A stretch of 64,000 bases of DNA from Paulownia fortunei (GCA_019321725.1 CM033110.1:15493278-15557277), one strand, 5' to 3'. Counted from the stretch's first letter, positions 35,164-48,832 are shown. Notes: generated by a model not told the origin, from the letters alone. Numbers and translations are program-made.

Positions 35164-36795
35164 CAGATTGGTCTTTCGTCTCTGCATTTGTTGGAAAATG
35201 GACGGATGTGGTAACGACCCCTTTGAATGCGCAGAAATGTCACCTGGCCTGGATGGCTGGAGGTTGGAGCAACACTGTGGCTCCTCCTGGAGAGACTCAG
35301 TGCATCCGTGCAGGTTTGTCTCCTCTCTTGAGATGTCTAAATTGCGAAGAGCTCACTGAATGACTATAACATTGTGAATCATGGATGATGTTTTCGTGTG
35401 CAAATGGCTATTTTTCTTTTTTGGTAAGAACATGCGCAAATGTGTTGTGAAATGTCTACTAACATATCAAGTGATGCTTTGATTCTCCTGCAATTTGTCT
35501 CTGAATTATGCATGGATTAAAGAAATTCTTATTGATGTTCTTTGTAATTCTAAGCAATTTGGTGTTCTGAGTACTCTTGCTTGCATTCCAACTACTCCTA
35601 CTAGATAAAGAGAATTATCACACTTCTCAAATCATGATTTATTTTTGAATTTTATATGGTGCCATATGAATTATTCATCAGTTTTAATGCATGACACTTT
35701 ATCTTTATTTTTGGAATTTGATGAACCACATAATATTCACCAACATTGCTACTGCCTAAGCTTGTGTTCTTTCTGGTTTTATGATGATTAAATACTGTAT
35801 ATGTGCAGAAGTAGAAGTCGCAGTCCAGACCATACATATGGACAAAGGGAAGGATTGCCAGAGGATAGGGAGAATGCCCAAGGTCAAGGTCCACTAGAAA
35901 GGGTGAGCAAAATTGATGAGAGCTTAACAATCGATCGTGTAAAGGCCATGCGATCTTTCAAATTCGCTCTTGTTGAATATGTGAAGGATCTTATTAAGCC
36001 CCACTGGAAAGAAGGCAAAATTAGTAAAGATGCGCATAAAGTAATTGTTAAGAAATCAGTCAACAAGGTCATTGATAGCTTTAGAGAGTCACAAGTTCCT
36101 CTGGGGGGAAAGATTGACGATTACTTGAAATCTTCACATTCAAAGCTCTCTAAACTCGTGCAGGTTTGTATTGACTTTCTCTTTTACCCGTGAATTGTTC
36201 TAGTATATAACAGGTATACTCTGGAAGTTACATGTCATTTGAAGTATATCTAGGCAAAATGCTACACGTCATGTCTTTTTTCTTTCATTTTTGTAGTACC
36301 AGTTAGTACAATTCTTTCTTTTGTCTTAAGCTGTCTTCTTTTTTGCCTCTGAGAATTTGACTTTCAATAAAAGATGAGTCATTAATCTGGATTTCAACCT
36401 TTGAGGCTCAATACTTGTTTAGATGATTGAATATTGGTTTTCTTTCTAAGGGCAAGAAGGATCTAGGTGAGAGTCTTATTATTTAGCAAAAGCTTCCAAT
36501 TGCTTGAAGAATACTTGTCAGATTATAAATTTTTGCAGCAATATAAATTTGTTCCTGAAGCAGATAATACGATCACGGAACAATATCTGTGCATGACACA
36601 ATTCTACTTTCCAAAGCGACATGCTGCAGTATCAGTAAAGCTTAAGCACAAAATCTTCACATATATATTAATTTCATTTAACTCAGTGTAACTTTTATGG
36701 AATTAGCATACAATATATGCATTCTAATTGTAAGTAAACTTATGTTCATATTTCTTTCTTTGCAGGCCTATGTGGAGAAATACCAGAAGAGCTAG
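35164..36795 (+). CDS. 3' exons of a CCCH zinc-finger-protein-like gene (C-terminal domain only)
   Basis: Three exons fit by frame and splice sites: 35164-35313 (after TTTTCTCAG, before GTTTGT), 35809-36163 (after GTGCAG, before GTTTGT) and 36766-36795 (after TTTGCAG, ending in TAG). Phases agree (2, then 0). They encode an acidic/Ser-rich piece (ECAEMSPGLDGWRLEQ, SRSRSPDHTYGQ) and a helical domain of about 85 residues (KAMRSFKFALVEYVKDLIKP, HWKEGKISKDAHKVIVKK, LSKLVQ, AYVEKYQKS). I know this domain as the C-terminus of plant CCCH proteins of the Arabidopsis C3H38 type, thought to act in RNA metabolism. No CCCH finger exon is visible upstream. From the ATG at 35198 the exons would give 166 residues. 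It may be a truncated duplicate or the end of a gene with very long introns. Confidence 0.55.
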
Positions 36796-39700
36796 TATTT
36801 CAAAGACAGAGTCTTTTATCTAATTCTGGCCATTTACATATTAGTATTATCTTACTTAGCCCTCATAAATGTTTGAATTATAGATTATTTTATGTGTTCA
36901 TTAATCAGGATTAGCTTAGCAGCACTCAACAGGTGAGTTTTTTTAAGTGTTTATCATTTTAGTTCTTGTTTCATATTTCGAGCTTAGCTAGTCTGCTGGA
37001 GGTGAATTATAGATCACTTCATCTGTTCTTTTTGGTGTCCCAGACTTAGTTTTGGTTACCCATGAAATATTGGTAATAATTAGCCATGTAGAGATACATA
37101 TTGGTTGATACACTGCTCATAGGACTCGTTAAGTCACCAATGAAAGAGTGTCCCTCCAGCTATAGAAACTTGAGCCTAAATATGCTTTTTAGCCTCTCAC
37201 ACAAATAATCTTCTTCAATATGCTTCGGTCTATACATGTATAATTTTCTTTTCTGTCAGACTGCTTGATAACAATTCTGTGGCCTGAACTTACCCTGTTA
37301 TTCTGCCTCCTTACTTGTGTATAAATTTCTTCTGGAGGTCAAATAATATTTGTTTCCGTTTCTTCGCACCATCCAATTGTGCTTTCCTTGTGATCAGATT
37401 CAATTGTCCGCTGCTCGTATCAGAAATAGGATTGACTAGGGTTCTATAGATCCTTTCAGTTAATATCTAGATCTTTATGCATTATGGGCAACCTTTTTGG
37501 TCAAATGTGTTGTTGTACTTATGTAGGTGTACTGTCTATTGGTTCTGTTTGATTATGTGATATTTATGTTTAAAACTCAACTCAACACAATCTTATCCCT
37601 ACCTATACAGGTTGCATATGTAGATCCTCTTCTTCCAGTCTGCTTGAACAAGAGCTATCTGACAATTTCTGCTTGCACTAATAAAATTTTAAAACACAGC
37701 ATCTGAGTTTTCTGATGTGGTAATTTGTTTGAAAGACTGAATTGAGAGAACAGTGCTTTTTATGGTGTTATTTTATCCTTTTTAATTTATTTGGAAGTTC
37801 AAGTTATCTAATGATGTTTAAGGGGTTTTTAGAAAAATAAAAAAATAAAAAAAATCATATGGTTAGAAAGAAATTTTATAACTATGACATGATCTTAAAA
37901 CTTTTCTATTGTGGCATGAATGACCTATCATTAACTGATACTATATTTACGTTGAAAGAATGTTCAGAAAGTATACTTGGAAAATTAACATGCTTTGTTG
38001 TTGCTCAAAAAGTATACTTGGAAAATTAACATGCTTTGTTGTTGCTATTGCTTCTGGAAATGGCGGCTTATCCATTTAGGTGGTACCATTTTATCAGATT
38101 TACATCTGCAAAGTTGAACTCTCTTTCCTTTTAAAACACAAACAATTTATCTGCGGGTCAGAGTATTAGTTAAAGAGAAAGAAATTACCTGTAATGGATA
38201 GATTGAAATGGGAAGCAGAGGAAACAGACTATTGATACATTATTTTCATTCTAAGCATGTGGTCAGATTGTTTCCTGACCCTAAAAGATGGAACTTCCGG
38301 AAATCAGAGCTGACATGAGCAATAATAGAATCTGGTACAGAAGTTCATATAAAGCTAGGAATTGCCCTACCTTTGAGTGCGGTTTGAATCGAAAGTAACC
38401 AATTAGATTTACAATGAAACCTAGAACTTGATCACTGATCCAATTTGAGTAGGTAAGATAGACCTCAACAGAAAACTGAAGAGTAACAGCAGCAATGATT
38501 GAGTTCAGTAGTTCCTCATATAAAATTATTGACTCTAGAGATATAGTAATATGGAAAAAGACAAAATTGTTTCAAGGACCGACAGAACCGGAAGCTCACC
38601 TTCTTTCAGAGAGAGGAAGGGTTGTTCACATTTCATCAAATAAACTTTATATCAGTGCTACATATTGTTTCTAGGCATTAGTTCCTCGTTTCTTAGAGTT
38701 ACAACTTGTGAGCTCTCTGACTACTCCAGTTATAGTTGAGTTGTAGTTTGGTTTACGTCATAATCTCTCTGAAGTTCCTGAGTTGGAATAGAGGATGTTG
38801 TCAACACACATTCTATTATCTTCTCTTTTCCATCATTCGCATGCGCTTGTGAGAATTGTTTGGAGGTAATCAATGGAACATTTAACTTTTGAAAGAATAT
38901 TTAGCTTAGAACTGCAAAGTGGATTATGCTGCCTACTAAAAGGTGTGTTTATGGTCATATCAACTATTGCAATTCATCAGTTGCATCAACAAATGATGGA
39001 ATTTATTGCCGTTAATATGGAGTATTTGGAGGAGATCAAGAAAATATGAGGCACATTGAGAAGCATGAAGAAATAACTCATGCTAGTTGTTCGATTTTGC
39101 GGTCTTCTGCCCTTCTCCATTTCCTAAGTCCTTTTTCACTTGTCCCATACCCCTGTTGATCATGAAATCTGCAGCCATAATTAGTAGTCTTCTCTTTGGC
39201 TCTCAATATATGTGGACAGAAATATATTAAATCATTGACTAACCTACTAAACACTCTCTAATAACTAGTAACTAATGGCCCAAATCTATAACTTCTTAGC
39301 CATTGTTAGCACGACTGCTGGAAAAAGAATTCATCCTTCCTAAATAGTCAAGAAATGAGTGCTTGATTATTTTAAGATTTCAGTTTTTCTCTACATACTT
39401 TTAATGCATTTCAATAGCTTTATCAATAATGCCCACGTAACATATTCCTTACCAGAATGATGCTAACACCATAGTTAACTAAATAAATGCACCGTCTTTA
39501 TTGCTACCATTTTTCTAGAGGACAGTGTTTACCCTATAGTTGGAATTTATTAGCATGATTGTAGGTAGTTTGTGTTGGAGATGAACGACGATGTTAAAGT
39601 TTATGATCAGCCCCAAGAATGTGCTTCTGGTTGTTTTAAATAGATAATCTGCTTTATGTTTTTGAAGTTGATTTCTACTGCGTCGGAACTAATTAGGTGA

Positions 39701-42700
39701 TGTCAGGTTCAAAGAAATGAAAATTTTCTGACATAAACAATATTAATATTACAATAAGTAATGTGTCAAATTCTTAAATGGCCTTTAGCATTTGACAAGT
39801 TCAAAATGGAAAGAGCGTCAAATCAAGATTGTGATGTTACTAGCTCATCTCTCTCTCTCTCTCTCTCTTATTTAACGCAGACTACGTCATATGCATGATT
39901 TAAAACTATTCCTATATTTACATTGTTTCTTACGTAAAAATACAAAATTGCTACTCATTGATGCTTTCGTTGCATTAAACCTTCTGTTTATCCTCCCGGG
40001 CTTTCTAAACATATCTTTAGCTAATGGTGCTCACATGCAGGAAAATCGGAACGACTCTTGTCCATAGATGCCACTCATGGAGAGCATTGTTTCCCATGAA
40101 CGTAACCAGGAAAAATATACAATCTGGATCTGTAAAACCTTGCTGCCTGATTTCTATTATATCACACAACTTGTGCTGTATATCTTTGAAGGTAATTGTG
40201 CCTGGAATGAAAATAAAGTTTGCATTTTGAAGCATATAATTTCAAGTTATAAAGCAGACCATGGCTGGGAATTTGTTCATATGCATTAATTGTTCTCATG
40301 GAATGGATTTCACTTGGTTGCTGTTTTTGTTTATGTTATGAAAGTTAGACCTGTTTCAGAACATGTGCGCTTTAATTGCAAAAGGAAATGCAGCAAAGAA
40401 ATGCCTTGGAGGATTTTCCTATATCCTGATCTTTGTAAGAGTCACGATACAAGGTATTAGTTCTGTGCATTCTCTGCATCCATTAATCTGTTTACTTACT
40501 ATTTACTCCTGAGAAATAATATCTTTGCCTTGCTGAAAAGAATTGGTGATTCTTGCTTGTAAATTTATGATGAGATGAGTTGATGAATTAGGAACACTTG
40601 GTCTGAGTAGAGCACTTTATTTAGGAGAGATTTGGGGGTTTCTGCTGCGAGTAAACCCAAACACAAATATGTGTACTGTGAGGAGGGGTTGCATTCACTT
40701 CATTTTGCGGAGCCTGGTTCATGTTGTCTTTGAACTTTTTCCAATTAACCTGGGTAACATTTTCTTTAAATTTTTCGGTTCATGTTTTGAGAAAACCTTA
40801 CTGATCCGACTAATATAGCATTCTGAAGCAAGCTAAATTGGGAAAGGACATGCAGTCGGGGGCGAGGGGCTTGCAGTAGAAAAAAAACTATTATCCCCAT
40901 TTTTAATTATCATGACCACCTGTGACTATAAGCATCTACAATAATTCAACTGGACATACAGTTCAGCCATATCTTTTGCCGTCAATATAAAAATTTCGAA
41001 CCCACTGCCATCCCAAGGAAACTTTGCCTTCTCTTACTATTGATTGGCTGCTCTGGGATTTGTTTTGGCCAAAGGCATCACAAACTGGCCCAAATTATTG
41101 GATCAGGTTAGCCAGTTCATTAGTTGCAACTAAAGCGGGATAAACTGTGACTATATAAAGACAAGATCAGTTCTTGAATGCGGATACCTATTAGCACTTG
41201 AGTATTGGTTTTTCAATGAGATGTATTAGTAATTATATCAACTTGTCCAATTCGATGTGGATCTGAGAGAACTTGAATCCCAATTTGTTTCTTTTCTATC
41301 TTTATGAATGCAATTCAATTGTCAGACAACCAAGTCGAACACTAAAATTTAGTTCATCATGAATTTGAATTATGCACATCTGTGATTGCTTGAACTTACC
41401 TTATTTTAAAGTATTCTTGAGACTTATTGTATTCTTAGTAAGTTGAAACATTTTATTGTCATCAGCATCTGTCTTGTTTTTCCTTTTACATTTTGTGACT
41501 CATGTGCTATGACATGCAAGTGGTAAACTCTTGATACCTCAACTGGTACTGTTTAAGATCATATCTAGAGTTAATGATTAATTTGCGAAGGCAGTAAAAC
41601 AAACGATAAGCTTTGATTTAAACTGGAAAGTTAAGCTTGCGCTCATGGTTTAATAAATGCAGATTTTCTTATTGCCAAAGCACTAGGCGAGGGAAGCTCA
41701 GCAATGGAGAAAGGAACTTCAGCTGTCCATATCAACTTATGAAAATATGTTGATTTGGCAATTTATGAAATTGTATCTAGATTCGTTAAAAAAAAATCTT
41801 GATTTTATCTTATAAGGTTTCTGTTTGATTGTTTTTCTTATCTTACCTTTCTTATTCTAGGTATCAGAATAGGACTACCGGCATATAGTCATAAACAAGA
41901 GCTTTGATTATGAATCCTTGCATAGTGGGAACCAGAGCTGCCACGGGGCTCATCATGACTGATAAGGAGAATGGCTATTGATTTTGTCTAATTTTGGTCA
42001 AGCTTTAGTATTATACTATTATGTATGAGATTAGGTGATAATGTGTTAAAAGTCCTCTGGTTTTTATGTCTGCAGTTTCTCTGGGTAAATGAAGGTGGCT
42101 CAGGAAATTGAGTCATTAGGCCCGCAATGGATGAAACTTGCTCCAAGGGATGTGGCTAGAAGGTTTCAATATTTATTTGATTTTTCTATTTTGGCAATTT
42201 CTCAAGTGTACGGTTATTTCTGAATAGCAATCTTATCGTTATGTTGTCTGGTGGTGTAAGTTGAACCAATTGCACAAATTGTTCTGTCTGTAGAAGAGAT
42301 ATATATGCCTTCTGACTGAATTTCAGTTCAATGCCACACAAAACATGTCTTTAATTTCACTATTCATTTGTTGGTTGAATGGTTCAAATTAATGGAATTT
42401 CAGTTTGTTTTATTTGTCAATTGTCATATGGGGTAGATCTTTTCCTTGCATTTGCAGAATATGTGTCTTTGCCAATGGTTTACTGAATCAGTTTATGTCA
42501 AATGCTGCAATTTTCACCTGATGTTTTACATCATTAGCCTTTTTTTTTAGATTGAGATTTTCCTTGATCCGACTTGGGATGGCTGTTGTAGTTGCAACTA
42601 TAGAGACTCTGTTTGAACAGAGCAACTCTTTAGACTTAAATTTAGGACATTGGTCATAAGATATCAGATTTCTTGTACCTTGCAGTGTAATAATAGCAAA

Positions 42701-43700
42701 TTTTGCTGATTGAAATCAGCAATCATGATATGGGGTTACTCTCCCATATTTCTGGATTGTCACATTCTTAAAACATTGTAATAGAATGATTGATCTATAG
42801 GATTTGTATATGCTATGCCCATTTTGTTCTTTAGTTGTATGACTCTTCAATATATGTGTATTTTCTTCTTCGATTAGTTGTGAATGAGATTGAATTCTGG
42901 TAAAATCTGCTTATTAATAATACTGACAGCATCAATATCTTGTCAGTTTTCATCCAATCTATAGAAATTTTTCATCATTAGTGAAAATCTCCTTTCGATA
43001 GCTCAAGGATTCATTGACAAGAATATTGAGTCGAAATTTTCCTTATAAAAATAAAACGAAAGAATATATATTATATTAGGTCATGAGCCCTAGCACACGG
43101 GTGGTAGAAAGTCTATAGATAGGATTTGACATTGAATTTTTCTTTTTCCAAATATTTAGGACAGTATCATAAGATTAGATGTTATTGTTGATCGAAAATA
43201 ATTAAAATGATATGAGATTTGTTACTATATACTATCGTTTTATTTTCAAGAAAAAAAAGAAAGAATTGCAGATAATTAATTTAGAAATTCCATGGAATGA
43301 GTTGTGTTAAAGCATTGTACCATGGGCATGTGGTACAAATCATTTACTACAAGCATTAACTCAAAAAGCATTTTTGTACACATCCCCATTGATTGTGTTT
43401 TCATATGATTAGAAACTTGAATTTTTCAAACTCTCATTTTGCAACAGATAAATAAAAGTAGCCCTTTTTTGTAACATATGTGCATCTTTCCAAGGACACT
43501 AATTAATACAACCTTTTTTTCTCACTTTGCATGACCTAACACTATGAGGACCATTACCTAATTTACCCTTTTGAGACCCAACAAAGGATATATTCACTTT
43601 TTTCTATCTTTTTCCATTTATAGAAAGTTGAATTTCACTCTCAAAGCTAGTCACTGTTAAGTGCAGACTCTGAGGAGCAATGTGGGGTGTTGAATTTCAA
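36796..43700. other. Transcribed-looking but non-coding region
   Basis: Composition resembles introns/3' UTR of the + strand gene. Two segments are framed by good splice sites: 40041-40191 (after CATGCAG, before GTAATTG) and 42077-42162 (after GTCTGCAG, before GTTTCAA). Both contain stops in most frames, so if real they are untranslated exons. A (TC)n microsatellite is at 39847-39869 and a 41-bp tandem duplication at 37968-38048. Confidence 0.35.
37968..38048. repeat. 41-bp tandem duplication
   Basis: AAAGTATACTTGGAAAATTA and the following bases are repeated exactly with a period of 41 bp (starts 37968 and 38009). Confidence 0.92.
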
Positions 43701-43704
43701 GACC

Positions 43705-43731
43705 CCCCCACCCCACCCCCTCTCCCCCTTT
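43705..43731 (-). other. C-rich tract (G-quadruplex-capable on the minus strand)
   Basis: CCCCCCC, CCCC, CCCCC and CCCC groups follow each other with short spacers. The minus strand could fold as a G-quadruplex. Confidence 0.75.
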
Positions 43732-44018
43732 ACTTCTCTTTTGTATGGTGGGATTGAATGAGAGTGCTCAGATCTATTAAAGTCCTTTTTAGTAACATGA
43801 TTTTCCTTTTATGGAAACTTTTGATAAAGTTAGCCTCTTGTGGTGAGGGCATAACTGTACCTTCTTTTGGAACTAGTGGACCATTTTGTAAACTTGTCTT
43901 GTTTTCTCCAATTTGGGAGTTGGGACCATTTGTCTTAAAATCCAACCCTAAGTTCCCCTACTTTTTCAATTGTTTAAAAGTTGAAACAATTGTATTGTAT
44001 GCATGGAAACAACACAAA

Positions 44019-44021
<3 letters not shown>

Positions 44022-44050
<29 letters not shown>
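44022..44050. repeat. (TA)n microsatellite
   Basis: About 14 TA units, followed by GACACACACAC. Confidence 0.95.
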
Positions 44051-44060
<10 letters not shown>

Positions 44061-44265
44061 CTTTATACAGTCTCGCTTCATGAAATCTTTTATTTAATTT
44101 GTTTATAGTTTTGACATGAATGCTTTTATAAATCAAATTTGGTATTAGATACGAAGAATGTAACACATGCGTATTGTTTAGTTTAATTTCATCTATTTAT
44201 CTACAAAAAAAAACAGACAGTGATTCAATGCACGCGATTCAAATTACAAACTATAAAAGGCAACC

Positions 44266-44511
44266 TTGCATTTTTGGTCCGGTATATTAGCCTCATTTCA
44301 CTTTTTCATCCTTTAAAATGTGGGTATGATAATTTACATACATCACTTTTCAATTTTAGCAATTTCAGTCCATTTTTGACAGAAAATTCAATTTCACTTT
44401 TTCTGGAAAATTAGACTGAAAATGCCAAATACTGAAAAATGATGTATGCAAATTGCTACACTCATATATTAAATAATGAAAAGTGAAATGAGACCAGGAC
44501 CCAAAATACAA
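44266..44511. mobile_element. Fold-back MITE with about 115-bp arms
   Basis: The left arm starts TTGCATTTTTGGTCC and the right arm, read in reverse complement, starts TTGTATTTTGGGTCC. Shared phrases continue inward (CTCATTTCACTTTT, CATACATCA(C/T)TTTTCA, TTTCAGTC). The arms make up nearly the whole 246 bp. I could not define a target duplication. Confidence 0.75.
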
Positions 44512-44519
44512 TTTTACCA

Positions 44520-46015
44520 ATTATAAGACATGTTAAAAAAGTTAACTCAAATAAAAAGCAATTTCATATTGATGATTCAAGTAGAGTTATTCCTTGACTT
44601 TTTTTATAGTTATTATTTTAACAAGACAAATAATTAACTATTTTATTTTCATAAAAATAGAAGTCAAACAAGGTGTCCCACCCAAGTGTAAGAGGATAAG
44701 GTTTTTGGCAATCTCTCAAATCCTGGTAGTATTATTTTCTTGTGTTTGTTTTCTCAATGATCAAAGAGCTTATTAATCAAATTCATTTGAAGTACTTTTC
44801 TGTTAACCGAGTTTATTGGCATATATGCGTCATTATTTCTCAACCAATTTCGAATGTCATTTTTCTTTATTTATAGTCAAAAGATGACACATACCTAATG
44901 CAATCTCTTACAGACGTTATATCATGAAACTCTCTCTCTCTCTCTCTCACACACACACGTATGTGTACGTGTGTGTGTGTATATAAATATATGTATATGT
45001 ATATATAACAAAGAGTAGTATTGGTCAAATTGAAAACCCTTTAAATTTCTCACAAATGTGTGATATCTCTGCCCATACAGAAAATAGCAATTATTTTTCT
45101 CAGTGGGTATCTCACAAGTAAAAAAAAAAAAAGAGGATTATCCTTATTCTTACTTGAAAATTCAAAACTGCAGAAAAATATAAGGGAATATAAAATATTC
45201 TTATCCATAATTTTCTAATTTGATTAAAACGTATGATTGTATTTGACTGCTTAGAATTTTTGCATATATTGTTCGAGAAAAAAAAATAAAAAATAGAAAA
45301 AATAAATTATTAGTTCTAAAGAAATTTCATAAGTAGTTACCAAGTTATTTTTTTAAAATTATTATAAACTCTTTTAATTTCGCTAAATAAATGATAAAAT
45401 ACTTACAACCTCTTGTAGCATACATTATCTAAATCGAATTAGCTACAAATGTTTAATATAAGCTGTAACGTACGTCTTGTTGCCTTAAAACTATCTCATA
45501 ATCCTTTAAACTTGTTAACTTATAACAAATAGGTATTTAACCCTAAAACATGTGATTACTGCACAAATATATAATTTTGACACGGTTTTTTTGCAGATGA
45601 AAACCCACAAAAACACCGAGGTGTCTTTGATTGTAATGTCTAGATCACAACTTCTAATCCAATGTTTGCTAGACCAATTTTGCAAATGAAATGATTAATC
45701 ATATGCCAAATTCTGAGTTGAGTTTCAAAATAAATAAATAAATAGAATGAACCTATGCCCTCCATTTAGGAAATCATTATTCTTGATTCAAAGAATTAAC
45801 TAGGCAACCCATGGCGCTTATGGGTAGAAATACTTTGTGTATTTCCTATAATTTGGAGGTTTGCATTGCCAAATGTATAAAGAAATAAAAATTTCCTCCA
45901 CCATCAATTTTAATTTCTGATGTATTAATAAGCGTTTGATCTAATATGGTACTTGAGCTCGTCTAAAGAATTGCCTCAATACAACTCAATTTGTGCAAAG
46001 TTGTAATTCTATCTT
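44520..46015. other. AT-rich spacer
   Basis: No gene recognised. Contains a (CT)n/(CA)n/(GT) compound microsatellite at about 44930-44985, then TATA-rich DNA. Confidence 0.5.
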
Positions 46016-46019
46016 TTAG

Positions 46020-46408
46020 CTTTTAAATGAAACAAGATTCAGGTCCTTAACACTTTTGAATATGAAGTTATGCCCAAAATATGAAAACTACACAAGTTTG
46101 GAAACATATTTATTTTGAACCCAATAATCACTTGCAAAACCTAAGTGATTTCTTGTATTTTGATCTACACATGATGGATTTAGACAAAAATGGTCATTTT
46201 GATGTTTCTTTGATCTAATGAAATATTGTCTCCCAACTTGGTACGAAATGTGTTTCTCTTCTTTGGTTTTATTTTGACTCTTTTTGATCTCTTTTTGTTC
46301 ATTGATTTCCTAACACAAAACATTAATAAAATTATAATATTAACAAGAATAAAACAAAAAAAGTATAAATAATTTAACATAAAAATATGTCAAAATATGC
46401 ACTTACAA
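46020..46408 (-). repeat. Diverged LTR fragment related to the Athila-like LTR, reverse orientation
   Basis: Read on the minus strand it begins TAAGTGCATATTTTGACATA and contains AAAGTATAAA-like and GTTTTATTCTTGTTAATATT phrases, CCAAACTTGTGTAGTTTTCA, GCATAACTTCATATTCAAAA and GGACCTGAATCTTGTTTCAT. The same phrases stand in the same order in the first 300 bp of the LTR at 15797. Identity is clearly lower than between the two LTRs, so it is a related family or an older insertion. No coding part is attached. Confidence 0.75.
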
Positions 46409-46409
46409 A

Positions 46410-47610
46410 TATATGTGCAGAACCTCTATTAGATTTGGGGAAAAGTGCATTGTTTTGGAAAGATAAATGTTTCATTTAACGGGCACTACATATGAGTTCA
46501 TTAGCCAAAAATCATAAAAGTTTTACTTTTCATTTTTATTTCATAGATGATGGGACATCATATTATTTCATATGAGTCAATTTAATTTGTTTGTAGTTAA
46601 TCATATATGTTAAAGAGCCCATTTATGTTAGGTAAAACTATGAACCACAAGAGTTGAAAATGACCATAGCTTTTATATGAGGAAGTCATTCACTCGCTCA
46701 TATGTATTATTTATTGTTTTTATTTCATTTTCAAGAATATTTCAAAAATAGATTTTATTTTTTAAAATAATTTTTTATTTAAAATTATTAAAGTAATGAT
46801 ACGGTATCATAAATCTCAACTACTGTTTTTTGAAGACAATAATATAAAAATATAAAAATTATTTTTTTAATTTTCGTCTAAAATTTTATATCAATTAAAA
46901 TAAAATTTTATTTTTGAAATGGATGAAGTATCATATAGATGGCGTTGAGAATCAGTTGGAAAATGATTGCTTTTGTGCACGCGTATGCAGTTTTATTAAA
47001 TGCTTATAAGTATTTAATTTTCTTTGAATGCATATTTCATAGAGTAGGTACTTATTGATTTAATCTTTCTGCTCATAGTACAGCTTTTTTCATGATTGAA
47101 TCCTCCAGACCACTAATTAAGAATGACAGCAACAAATTTATGACTTCTTAATTTTGGACACTTCTTTTCTTTTGTGTTCTGTCACTTTTAGTTTTTTGCA
47201 GTGTTCCTTACAAAATATTTTCCTTTTTTTTTTTATCAGGTTTCAATGAATTTCTTCTTTGGAAAAAGTGAAATTATTGGATGGATACTACTCGTGATCT
47301 TATCATGCAAAAAAAATTATAAAATAAATTTATTATTATATCCAAATTTATACAATCAACATAGAAATATTACTAATACAAATATACTTTAATTTTTATG
47401 TAAAAATTTAATGGAGATATTTTCAACTTTCAAAATATTAAAAATATAAAAATAAGTTTAAAAATAAAAACAAGCAGGCCAAAGTCTACTCTATATACTG
47501 AATAGAAGTACAACATGTATTCATAGTCTAAACAAATTTATCATGATTAAGAACATAGAAAATCACATTTAATTAATAATATAACACCTCCCTTTTCCCT
47601 CATAAAAAAA
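46410..47610. other. AT-rich spacer
   Basis: No feature recognised beyond AT-rich runs and short chance frames. Confidence 0.5.
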
Positions 47611-47614
47611 AAAA

Positions 47615-48472
47615 TTAAATTCATTTTGGGATTGCATCAATTACCCCTGTATAATTAAAAACTTCATTTACCCCTTTTATCTCAAAAAAATTAGTTAGAT
47701 GGACATAAATACCCTTAACCTTAATAAAAATAAAATTACTTTATCCCCTATTATAACCTATATAACATTTGGCCTCTCTATAATCAAAATTTCAACTATT
47801 TTGACCCCAACTTTATTCAATATAAATTAATTAGAAATTATGTAACTTTTATTTTAATAAGTTTAAATAAAATACTAACAAATTAAAATTCATTTAATTG
47901 TTAATATTATAAGTAAACATGAAAGAATATTTCAAATTATAAAATTCTCTAAGGAAAATATTGAAAAATAAATTTTGAAGGAAAATCCCTCTACAATCAA
48001 ATATATCAATAATTTTGACTCAAAAATTTTCTTCTAATTAAAAAAATGTATAAGGTATCATTATATAATAGAAATAATATATTCATTTTATTTTAGTAGT
48101 ATATGTTTTATTAATAATTTTGTGTTGTTTAAATTATATAAAGCATAATATTAATAATAATTATACGTATTTTAATCTATTAGTATTTTATTCAGACTTA
48201 TTAAAACAAAAATTACATAATTTCTAATTAATTTTTTATGTTGAATAAAGTTGGGGTCAAAATAGTTGAAATTTTGATTATAGATGGGCCAAATATTATA
48301 TAGGTTATAATAGGGGTAAAATAATTTTATTTTTATTAAGGCTAAGGGTATTTATATCCATCTAACTATTTTTTTTGAATTTTTTGAGATAAAGGGAGTA
48401 AATGAAGGTTTTAATTGTACAAATGGGTAATTGATGCAAACCCTTTAGTACAAGGAGCGAAAATGAATTTAA
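47615..48472. mobile_element. Element with long terminal inverted repeats (arms of over 300 bp)
   Basis: The left arm (47615 to about 47935) and right arm (about 48130-48472) are reverse complements over most of their length. Paired phrases include TTGCATCAATTACCC, GGTATTTAT(A/G)TCCATCTAAC, ATAGGTTATAATAGGGG, AAAGTTGGGGTCAAAATAG and ATTACATAATTTCTAATTAA. The right arm has an extra 16 bp or so near its end. The roughly 195-bp centre is AT-rich and non-coding. Long arms with an unrelated centre are typical of non-autonomous Mutator-like or fold-back elements; the superfamily is not proved. Confidence 0.8.
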
Positions 48473-48832
48473 CCCAAAAAAAAAAATGAATCAAGGTTTA
48501 CCCTCAATTTTATCTATTGGTAACATTTTGCCCTCATCAATAGATGAAAATAAACTAATAGTTAATCCAGCTCTAATTTAACTATTGAAAAAGTTCAGTT
48601 AAGTTTACTTTATTTATTTGAAATAAGAAGAATTTCATATCACCCACTTGAATATTATCCAAGTCTGTCAATTATAGAAATACTTATAAAAATGTCATAA
48701 ATTAAAATTATATAATCTAATAGTTCCCAATTATATCATTTAAATAGAACCTAGCATCCCATGAGTTGAAAACTAGACATAAATGTATCTAGTGACATTG
48801 GCTCAATATATATATATATATATGTATGTATG

